Positions 55,930 to 64,000 of a stretch of 64,000 nt of DNA are shown here, piece by piece; positions within the stretch are counted from its first letter, which is position 1; every line of letters begins with the position of its first letter. This stretch comes from Ditylenchus dipsaci (taxonomy: Eukaryota; Nematoda; Chromadorea; Rhabditida; Anguinidae), in NCBI GenBank assembly GCA_004194705.1, contig SADC01001275.1, forward strand, positions 1,426,001-1,490,000. Direction: 5' to 3'. Under the pieces are notes generated by a model that ran no database searches, was not told where the DNA came from, and saw nothing but the letters and a program-made list of their open reading frames with translations. The translations under genes and the position numbers were made by a program.

Positions 55930-56331
55930 ATGCTCCAGATCTCAAGTTTAAGCCAAGAAGTATTTCCAGATATTCATGATGGATCGACATTGCCTGGATC
56001 TCCCGAAGTATCTGAATTGGTGCCGGCATTGCCTCCGCATGGTTTCATCTTCCGCCTCCAGTCCGCGCTCCCACTTGCAATACGAGACGGGGGTCAAGCT
56101 CCAGCTGTGGCTTCTTCGGTACGCACCTCAAGTGCATTAAAATGGCTACAGACGACTTACTCAGACTCCGATGGTGAGGAAACAGAAAATATTCCATTCT
56201 CTCCAGTGTCTAGTTCTCTTATTATTTGTTCTCCAGTTTGTAATCCTATTCCCTGTACTCCATGGTCTACCAATAAAGATACCCATGTATCGAGCTCAAT
56301 CCTCGTTTTGTTTACTAGAGCTACTGTATAG
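55930..56331 (+). CDS. Ser/acidic-rich protein, relative of 44.1-kb gene
   Basis: ATG 55930 follows an AATCCAG acceptor at 55916, so trans-splicing or an upstream exon is possible. The single frame gives 133 residues to TAG 56331. The part ALKWLQTTYSDSDGEETENI, then CSPVCNPIPCTP, aligns with LLQLAYEDSSEDEEEEEI and TCSPVINALSTCP of the minus-strand gene at 44.1-45.2 kb. They share L-Q-x-x-Y-x-D-S, a run of acids, and CSPV-x-N. No known domain is recognised. The last residues (ILVLFTRATV) look less related and may be read-through past a donor. It is shorter than its relative, and may be a fragment. Confidence 0.5.
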   Translation: MLQISSLSQEVFPDIHDGSTLPGSPEVSELVPALPPHGFIFRLQSALPLAIRDGGQAPAVASSVRTSSALKWLQTTYSDSDGEETENIPFSPVSSSLIICSPVCNPIPCTPWSTNKDTHVSSSILVLFTRATV

Positions 56332-57959
56332 AAAAAGCTTTGAATCTTTTTAAAAAGACCTGCTACATCAAATTTTCAGCTAATTAGTTGAAGAGTAGAA
56401 CTACATGCGGTCAAATAAATTTTCAGAAAAAGTTACAGACTATTACAGAAAATCTAAGGCCAAGTCTTGACTGGAAACAGTGAAACAAAGTTCAAAACAA
56501 AATTAATTTTTCGTGTCTTTTTAAAAGTAGGGTACGGTTGTTGCCGGTTATAGCCACTTTTTAAATTTATCTTTACGGCATTTTAAACAAATTTTGTACA
56601 AATTTCTCGCGCTGAAAAATATTATTATCCATGCTTTGATTTGCTTAAAATTCTGTAAAAAACAATTCAAAAATGTAGTGGATATAAAAAATTAAAAAAA
56701 GTGCTTTTTAAATAAATTAATGATGCAGTGGCTATAACCGATAAGTCCAACAATAGTTTATATGCTAATTTACCAACCTTTATGAGTATCTTTATGAGCA
56801 TGATGACTGTGATGACGTGATCACATGATCACCTGCATGATGAATGGTTTTAGAAGAATCAGTTTTTTTAAGAGTAGCATCGTTATTGTCTTTTTATGAT
56901 TGGGGGGGGGGTAACGCAGCAGTTGGTAGGCTTGCCGGTGGAATTTCTAAATTTCTTTTTCTGTTTCAGCATGAGGTGTGCCTTCATTATCGGTAAAACT
57001 TTCAGACACACTGACACCTGGCTCGTTAAAAGAACTTTCACCATTTAAGCTACCGAAATCAGAGTCTTCAGGGTTTGTTTGAGAAATTGGGTTTTCTCCG
57101 AACATATCATCTATTAATATTTGAGATGACAAAGCTTAAAATTTAAAATCTAAATTGAACTCAACTTCGTTTGCTGCGATTTCCGGGTGACTTTCATCAT
57201 CTACATTTCCTTGCACGGAATCTTGTAGCATTGTAGGTGTTTCTGAATACAAAACTTCCTCGTCGGTTCCTGGTTGATCCTCCTTTTATGTGGTTTTTCA
57301 CCAGAAAATTCTTCGGTGGTGGATCAGCAGTATCCTCATTTTTTTCCGGGATGAAATCGTTGTCTAATTGATTGGTATCTCCATGGAGGGGACTAGAAAG
57401 ATCTTCAAAATTAAGATTTTCATCATTGTTTTGAGAAAAAACCTCAACTAACTGCACTACAAGCAAGGCACTGAGAAGCAAGACAATAGATGACTTAAAA
57501 AATGAAAGAAAACTTAAAAAATTAAGAGACTTAGAAAATACAGGGCGAATCGTTGGCTTTAAGAAAATATACGGTGAAAACTCCGGTACTGCGGTTTTGG
57601 TAGCTGAATTTTTCCTTATTTTGGTATTATCAAACTGTACTCAGGACAGGATTCTATATAGGAAGCAATAGTCTTTAGTTACTTTTGGCTTTATTCGAAA
57701 TTTCAGGTTCTGGAAGTGGATAATCATCATAATCACATAATCATAATCACAATAATCACTTACAATTTTTCCTAGAGTAGGTACGAGGTTGTCCTCCCAC
57801 CCACAATTATTGCGGGTCAATTTACCACTTAGTGAAGTTTCTTGCTAATAATAAATTTTAATTTTTTTTTCAAATTTGCCCGCGGATATTGTGACTGCGG
57901 GATATTGTGGCCCGGGAATATTGTGGCCGATGGCGATAAACGGATAAAAGAACAAAAAT

Positions 57960-58290
57960 CTAACGATAAGTCGGCGTTTTTTTTCCTTGGTCCCCCTGTT
58001 GTTTTTTTCTACTTTTATGCCTTGGTCCCCCAGATATGTTCTGACTTTTAATAATATTGTCGAACTTTTTTAAGCTTCAATTTCCACGCAACATTTTTTA
58101 TTCAATAACCTAAACATAAATCTTGGATCAACAATTATCTTAAGCGGCATTTCTCTGTAAACAATAAAGCTAGAATTGATATGCCTAAGAAATTAATAAA
58201 ACAAAGGTGGCATAAAATACTAAAAACAAACAGGAAGGACCAAGGCAAAAAAAAACAGCAAAAAACAACAGGGGACCAAGGCAAAAAACA
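57960..58290. repeat. hairpin, CCAAGGCA family
   Basis: CTTGGTCCCCCTGTTGTTTTTT and TGCCTTGGTCCCCCAG on the left mirror AGGACCAAGGCAAAAA and CAACAGGGGACCAAGGCA on the right. The outermost words are CGATAAGTC and GACTTATCG. Confidence 0.7.
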
Positions 58291-58369
58291 CAGACTTATC
58301 GTATAAAGCTAAAATCTTTTCACTTCAAGACTATTCGCAATTGCTTGATCCCGGGATTTTCCAGGACTT

Positions 58370-58495
58370 TTAGAAATGCTGAAACGGGAACGGGATTTTT
58401 AACTTTGGTAAAACGAGAAACGGGACCGGGATACCGGGATTCCCGCGGGATTCCCGTCCCGGTGCCAAGCCTACTAGTAACAGCTCTATCGAAAA
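58370..58495 (-). mobile_element. hAT-type end with CGGGA word array
   Basis: ACGGGAACGGGATTTT and CCCGCGGGATTCCCGTCCCGG words end in a boundary that reads TAGGCTTGGCACCGGGACGG on the minus strand. It is a short word-array patch like 51026-51555, but without a verified duplication. Confidence 0.4.
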
Positions 58496-58897
58496 TATAT
58501 AAATTTTAAAAAGAAAAAAAAGTTGCTGAAAAACAGCTGGATTCTGCTTCTTTTAAACAACTTGTTCTGCGTCAACTTATCCATTACAATCGAAATCATA
58601 TAACAAAACACCGCTGGTCATAGAATCAGAGATGCAGCCGCAGTTGCGCCCTAGTAGAGCCTATGATAAGCGTACGCACACTTCTATATCATTTTTGAAT
58701 TCACATAGTTTTAAAGAGTATAATAGTGACTTTGCCAGCCCAAATGCTGCCCTAGCGTCAGCCTAGTAGCCCTGCCATGCAGCCTGCGCTCCTCCTTTAG
58801 TGCAATGGTTAGCTGACATACGTGTAACATGCACAGCTACCCAGGCAGGCAAATGATGTACAAGCCTATGATATGCTACAGGGTGATTTCTAACATA

Positions 58898-61050
58898 CCG
58901 TATTTTTTCTATTAAACGGCCTCTCTCTATTATATACGGCCCTCTCTGATAAACGCCCCCTCTACGGGAGGGTTGAAAAATAAACGGGCCTCCAAATCCA
59001 AATTTTCTTCACTATATGACATACGCTTAGCATAATTTCTAAACTTAGTCTAGTATTATAAAGTTAGTTTTTTAAATTCAATATTTCGAGATATCCTTTT
59101 TCATAATTGTAGCTTGGTACGTTTGGTACAATTATTACTAAACTACCACAACAGAAAAAAAGCCTTCAAGTTTTATTCCAAAGAAACTCTATCTCTTACC
59201 ACTACATAAATCAAAATCCTACCCTCATTAATTTTATAAGATCTACGTTCTAGTTAGTAAATGTCATTCTTATCACTCTGTTCTCCAGTAAAAACATTCG
59301 CGTTTTTCGAACCAGGACATTGAATAAAAAACAGGAGCGAGTTTTTTACTTTTTAAAACTGCATCCAGGACAAGAGATATGATTACAAAACTAGGTAAAG
59401 AATGGGATGAAGCTCCTGTCCACATCTAACACAAACAACATAAAAATCAAAAAAAATTAATCAAAACAAAAAATGGGTAATCTTTATGAAAAAGACGCAG
59501 AAGATTGGTGCGAAAAAATATAACTTGTTTTGTTCTAGAAAAATTTTCGAGCAATTTTTTGTTTAACACTCCGAGCCTCATGCGTGACTTTTGCCATTTC
59601 TGAAGCAGAATTTCATGGAGAACACGATGGCTTTTTCAGATTTTCTTTTCAAATCTAAAAAGTGGTTCAAATCGACTTTTGAAACATGTGATTCATATGC
59701 CGAGCTCTACAAACTTAGATCAAGCTATAACTTTTTTACAGATATGATTTAATGTGTCTCAAAAACTATAAATGCTTCTCATTAGCTCTTCAATCTTCTG
59801 TAGATTAATAATTATCACTTAGACCAAAAAAAAAATTAAATTCATCAAAGATCCCTAAAATGTGAGTTTTGCAAATCGCAGTTATTTCACAAAAATGCCT
59901 ATAACTTTCACTGTATCAATTTTTTGAAGCATACTTTACGGCATCTGAAAAAACACATTCTGCGCTACAAAATGACGTGTTACGTTATTATACGTGCCTC
60001 CCAGCCCGACTCACAATACAGTGTTATATGTCCGTCTGAGGAATGTAAGGATTTTAAGGATTATGTTTTAGATAGCATATTCGTAAGCACTGCACACCTG
60101 TAAAGACAATAAAACATTCCGTGTTTTTTAACGTATTAAGAATAGTTTTGCACTATTTTCTGTCCTATTTGTGCGAAAAAAAATTTCAAAAAGCGCGCAT
60201 TTAAATTTTCGGTCAAAAATTTTAGTGATATTTTGTATTTTTGTTCATATCTTCGAGTTGGTTCATGACGAAATCATATTCTATAGTTTATTTTGTAGCT
60301 GAACGAACAATCTTTTTATGAATATCTGAGAAACTGGTTCTAAGCTTGCTGTGGTCTGATGTAATCTATGCTTTCTTATGAATAATTTTCAAATGAGTAT
60401 AATGGTATGCATGAATTTCTGAACACCCTCCCAATTAGTCCCAATCCCACTTAACATTCTCCGGGGTCTAGTGCATCAAAAGTTTATTGAACTAGGAGAA
60501 AACAATACCTTATTCGACGCGCCACATTTTGAGGCACGTATTATAACGTAACACGTCATTTTGTAGCGCAGAATGTGTTTTTTCAGATGCCGTGAAGTAA
60601 AAAAAAATTGATACAGTGAAAGTTATAGGCATTTTTGTGAAATAACTGCGATTTGCAAAACTCACATTTTAGGATCTTTGATGAATTTAATTTTTTTTTT
60701 GGTCTAAGTGATAATTATTAATCTACAGAAAGATTGAAGAGCTAATGAGAAGCATTTATAGTTTTTGAGACACATTAAAATCATATCTGTAAAAAAAGTT
60801 ATAGCCTGATCTAAGTTTGTAGAGCTCGGCATATGAATCACATGTTTCAAAAGTCGATTTGAACCACTTTTTAGATTTGAAAAGAAAATCTGAAAAAGCC
60901 ATCGTGTTCTCCATGAAATTCTGCTTCAGAAATGGCAAAAGTCACGCATGAGGCTCGGAGTTTTAAAAATAAATAGGCCTTTTTATTAAACGGGCCTCTA
61001 CGGAAGGGTCGAAAATTATATGGGCCGGCTCGTTTAATAGAGAAATACGG
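58898..61050. repeat. CCGTATTT element split by a large palindrome
   Basis: CCGTATTTTTTCTATTAAACGG on the left and GTTTAATAGAGAAATACGG on the right are inverted ends flanked by TA (58896-58897, 61051-61052). Inner pairs such as TAAACG and CTACGG(G/A)AGGGT also match. The palindrome 59568-60962 lies inside, making the whole over 2 kb. Confidence 0.75.
59568..60962. repeat. large fold-back element, arms about 430 bp
   Basis: ACTCCGAGCCTCATGCGTGA at the left and its complement at the right begin arms that match closely (GGAGAACACGATGGC, GCTTCTCATTAGCTC, ACAAAATGACGTGTTACGTT). The loop (about 60005-60525) is AT-rich and holds no ORF I support. The word GTGAAATTCTGC-like in the arm resembles the 15155-15966 element. 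Confidence 0.88.
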
Positions 61051-61573
61051 TATTTAGAACTCAATTTTCGTTTCTGATTTGGAATAACTCAGCAAATTTC
61101 TATTGAAGATTAATAAGACATGAGGTACTTTAATGGCCTCAAAAGTTTTTTGTACACTTGATTTAATCCTATTTCGGCAAGAAAAAAATTTTGGGATAAA
61201 AAGGTTAAAAAATTAGTGTTCCAAAGCTGATTTGTTATTTATACTTCATCAGCCTGGGGATCAATGAAAACGATTTTAAAGACGTTTTTATACTAAAAAA
61301 TTCATGCCCAGAAATGATTAAAAAATGTAAACCAATTATTTTCGAAGCTACCAATGAAAAAATCGTACGGGTTTTTTAAAACTTTCGAACTAACCAAATA
61401 CGTTTCAAAATACAATGAAACATTTGCGGAGGTCAAAATTCATTTAGAGTATCACTCGCGAGGGACATCCCGAACTGTAAAATCGAGTTAGCATATTCTG
61501 TTTTTCTTTATCAGGTAGCGCATAGTCGATGAACTATATAGGATTTAAATATATAGAGTTCAATGATTTCAAA

Positions 61574-61880
61574 ATCAAATCTGGAGACTCGAGAAACATC
61601 GACCACAAACTGCCTTGGTCGCCCTGTGGGTTTTTAAAAAGGTATTCGTTCACAGCCTTCTCTTGATATGGCTTGATATAATTCGATCCTTGGTAGTCCG
61701 ACACTATTTTACACCCACATGTGGGAAAAAAGTGTTCGACCAAGTTGGGAATCCAGCCTTTGGTGTTTCACTGTATTGAAGCTTGACTGTAGAAAATATG
61801 TTTCTGAAAATCTACAGGGGGACCAAGGCAATTTTGGTCTATTTTGACATGTTTCTCGAGTCTCCAGATTTGATTTTTTC
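61574..61880. repeat. fold-back with CTCGAGAAACAT arms, CCAAGGCA family
   Basis: CAAATCTGGAGACTCGAGAA and TGCCTTGGTCGCCCTGTGG on the left pair with CTACAGGGGGACCAAGGCA and TTCTCGAGTCTCCAGATTTG on the right. Confidence 0.75.
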
Positions 61881-62045
61881 CTTCCGTGGGAAAAAATATT
61901 GAAATCTTATATAGTAAATCGACTATGCTCTACATGATAAGAAAAACAGAAGATGCGAATACAATAGCACATACTTGCACACTAAGAAGAGAGAACAAGT
62001 TCAGTTTAACAAATCAATTACATTTTTAGTCTGACAGAGTGCTGA

Positions 62046-62195
62046 AAACTAGGGATGGAGGATGGCCTATTCCGAGACGAGACAAAAATTTGCGAAAAAA
62101 AATCCGGATGAGACACCGGGACGGGATGACCAAAAAAATTACTCCGCAACGCGAATCCGCGACCAAATAAAATTCCGGGACGGGACATTGATTTA
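62046..62195 (+). mobile_element. hAT-type end with CGGGACGGGA array, truncated
   Basis: TAGGGATGGAGGATGGCC matches the ends of the 51026-51555 element and is followed by degenerate CCGGGACGGGA words. No second end is visible. Confidence 0.5.
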
Positions 62196-62199
62196 AAAA

Positions 62200-63220
62200 A
62201 AAATGGGCGTCATCGGAGTATAACACCTAACCATCCCCTCCCAACTCCCCCTCCCCCCGAAATGAAATTTTTCTTAAAGTGTTTCCAAACACCCCATATC
62301 AACCTAAAACCACCTCAGGAGTTCAAAAAAAAGACATTATTTTTAAGTTCTAGCCAATAAAAATTAGTGTAATGTAACGCTTTGCCTTTCTCGTGTTAAA
62401 CGGCATTTATTACCGAAAAGAACTTTCTATAAATTGAAAAAGTTAAATAACTAAATTAATGTAATGAAAATAATAGTTAAAGGGGTTCTTTCGGAGCCAA
62501 AACCAGCATTGAAATTTTGGCGCTAGTAGCGAATATCCCCATCCCCAAGAATCCGACCTTATAAAATTGCTGTAACTACCCTTGCAAACAACAAGTTTAG
62601 GCTTAGCCCTTAGGCTTGGGGGTATTCGCTACTAGGGTCGAAATTTTCACCATTTATCAGTTTTATTATTCTTTAGCTTACGTGTGAAATCAGATTTTTT
62701 TATGTTAAAGGCCTGTACAATTTCACCCTTTTTCATAAAGATAGTATACGTCAAGCAGACTGCTATACAACATATACGCTAGCAAGAACTGCTGTACGTG
62801 GCTTTTCTGAATTTGCATGATCACCATATTAAACAACATGGCGCTATGCATTCTCCTTGAGAGCTATAGGAGCCATCGAAGGAGAGCTGGCGAGCGTGTT
62901 TCATGGCATCTGTTTTTTAGAGCTGACTATTTGAGTCAGCTCTTTAACATGGAATCAAGACCTATCTCGCTTGCTTGTAGATAGCCAGTTAGGCAGGCTG
63001 TTAGAGGCAATCAATCGAAGACTCTCTACCTACCTGCGTAGTTTTAATATCTTTTTACCTTTTTAACTGAATAAAAAAATATAAATTGATTTATCAATGT
63101 TTGTTGCTCAGTAAGCTGTTTAAAAAGGGACCTAGTTGGTAGTTTTTCAACCATTTGTTCTATTTTGTTTTATTTCTTTGATTTTACTTGATAAATTTGC
63201 TACTTGGGCTAGTAATTTTT
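62200..63220. other. region upstream of the 63.2-kb gene
   Basis: No exon is supported. TATAAAT at about 63080 is a possible promoter element about 145 nt before the ATG. A short hairpin (AGAGCTGACTATTTGAGTCAGCTCT) sits at about 62920-62944. Confidence 0.4.
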
Positions 63221-63226
63221 GTTATA

Positions 63227-63749
63227 ATGAAGCTTTTCCAATTGCCTATTGCCTTATTTCTCTGCTCTTTGCTTTTCGTGCAACTAGTCAAGGGTCAAGT
63301 AGAAGGGGAATTGGATGCTGAAGATGGATTGGGTGGCAATGACATGACCCAGAAAGCTGAAGAAGAAGCTTTAGGAGGAGAGGGTTTGCCTGAAGGCACA
63401 ATGCCGGATGAAGGAGGCCTTGATGATGAGCAACAACAACCATCCGATATCACTAATCTTGAAAATGAAGGAGGAGATTCTGGTCTAGGCTTACAACGAG
63501 ATCCTACTGAAGAACTGGCAAATTCTGAAGTAAGTCAGAGCTCAACTTTTGATGCTCCTACTGGAAGCGTTGATGATGCAGGTACTATGGAAAATGTTCC
63601 TGAAGAACCAATTCTACAACAAGAAGCTCAGGCAGAAGAAACACCAGAGGTTCAGGTGGCTGAACCTGAGCAAGCTAAGCTTGAGCCCTCTTCTAATAAT
63701 AAAGGCAAAACAGATGGAGCTGCAAAGACTGATCCTCAACACAAACAAG
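63227..63749 (+). CDS. acidic secreted protein, first exon
   Basis: ATG 63227 opens a clear signal peptide (MKLFQLPIALFLCSLLFVQL, then VKG). The mature part is strongly acidic and Gln-rich (ELDAEDGLGG, EEEALGGEGLPEG, VPEEPILQQEAQAEETPEVQ) and turns Lys/Asn-rich at the end (SSNNKGKTDGAAKTDPQHKQ). The exon ends in phase 1 at a GTAATT donor (63750); the rest of the gene lies beyond the window. It has no cysteine in the mature part and no recognised domain. The signal region resembles that of the disrupted gene at 57.5 kb, and the layout (signal peptide, then a polar low-complexity chain) resembles the 4.8-kb gene. No frame break is seen, so this looks like an active member. Confidence 0.7.
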
Positions 63750-63794
63750 GTAATTTTTTATTGGTAAGCAGAAATTCTTTTTTCTGTATTTTAA

Positions 63795-64000
63795 AGGACC
63801 ATACTTGTTGATGCAAATGAGAATTTGACATACAGTCGACTCTCTATTTAACATACACCCCCGATTTAACATACAGCTGGGCCGGTCCCTTCAATAATAA
63901 ACTCCGTCAAATTAACCCCCGATTTAACCTACGGATGGGTCGGTCCCCAGGGTGTATGTTGAATCGAGAGTCGACTGTATTCAAATGCGCGCGGGACAGT
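63795..64000. repeat. TTAA AGGACC element, cut by window end, with nested pogo-like element
   Basis: TTAA-AGGACCATACTTGTTGATG matches the start of 21571-21905. The right arm begins TTCAAATGCGCGCGGGACAG at 63980. Between them a complete pogo-like element is inserted. Confidence 0.75.
63833..63977. repeat. pogo/Tigger-like TA-flanked short element
   Basis: CAGTCGACTCTCTATTTAAC and complement (GAATCGAGAGTCGACTG), flanked by TA (63831-63832, 63978-63979). The interior has CCCCGATTTAAC and GGGTCGGTCCC repeats. Confidence 0.9.

Larger units (their letters stand above)
53943..57500 (-). pseudogene. secreted acidic/His-rich protein gene, disrupted
   Basis: The minus strand reads a signal-peptide-like stretch SSIVLLLSALLVVQLVEVFS at about 57495-57435 without an ATG, then acidic sequence (NDENLNFEDLSSPLHGDTNQ). 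It then needs two one-base shifts (near 57320 and the A-run near 57295) and one read-through stop (about 57142) to continue through GTDEEVLYSETPTMLQDS to the block ending GTPHAETEKEI (56947). A His-rich piece (HHSHHAHKDTHK) lies at about 56775-56820, beyond a G9 run. A basic C-terminal exon (EDTCQKMLAEIAKNKDTAKH to SHPKNSNN) ends at 53943. Whether all pieces are one gene is inferred from strand and order. The signal-peptide region resembles that of the 63.2-kb gene (LLFVQLVKG). Most likely a decayed member of the secreted charged family. Confidence 0.45.

Overview
This is eukaryotic, AT-rich animal DNA. Confirmed genes have short introns (about 40-60 nt) with TTTTCAG-type acceptors, and there is at least one candidate trans-splice acceptor just upstream of a start codon. 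A seven-membrane-helix receptor reads like a nematode chemoreceptor. I therefore favour a nematode or close ecdysozoan relative; the sequence does not fix the species. Most listed exons were joined by hand from splice signals and reading phase, not from transcripts.

Genes, left to right: the edge of a multi-pass membrane protein (0.24-1.0 kb, +); an intact small lysine-rich secreted protein (4.8-5.8 kb, +); a 7TM receptor (10.1-12.0 kb, +); a SPE-39/VIPAS39-like vesicle-trafficking gene (13.1-19.0 kb, +) that appears to lack its C-terminal third; an LRAT/PLAAT-type gene with its catalytic motifs (24.2-25.0 kb, -); a seven-exon coiled-coil gene with a TATA box and GC-rich codons (30.6-32.6 kb, -); uncertain membrane-protein fragments (34.9-35.9 kb, +); two disrupted secreted charged-protein genes (38.5-41.9 kb and 53.9-57.5 kb, both -); two related Ser/Asp/Glu-rich genes (44.1-45.2 kb, -; 55.9-56.3 kb, +); and the 5' end of an acidic secreted protein (63.2 kb, +). 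No operon is evident. The genes are scattered and their introns are filled with repeats.

Much of the rest is DNA transposons and their short non-autonomous derivatives. Seen here: a deleted mariner (2.1 kb) with mariner-like short elements; a hAT element with a BED finger and exact 8-bp target duplication (19.7 kb); two more hAT-type elements with exact 8-bp duplications (48.9 and 51.0 kb); a Merlin/IS1595-like element (42.5 kb); pogo/Tigger-like TA-flanked elements with CAGTC ends; TTAA-flanked elements with AGGACC ends; and several long fold-back palindromes. Elements are often nested. A degenerate GAGTGGG/GGTGCC minisatellite covers about 45.9-51.8 kb and has been invaded by hAT-type elements.

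The most unusual structures are: (1) hAT-type elements that each carry dense arrays of a private short word (ACAGAA, GGCCGTCC, CGGGACGG, possibly GTCATAG and CACCGG); (2) a two-exon, in-phase mini-ORF inside the loop of a fold-back element in the SPE-39 intron; (3) a tRNA-like segment inside a TTAA fold-back element.
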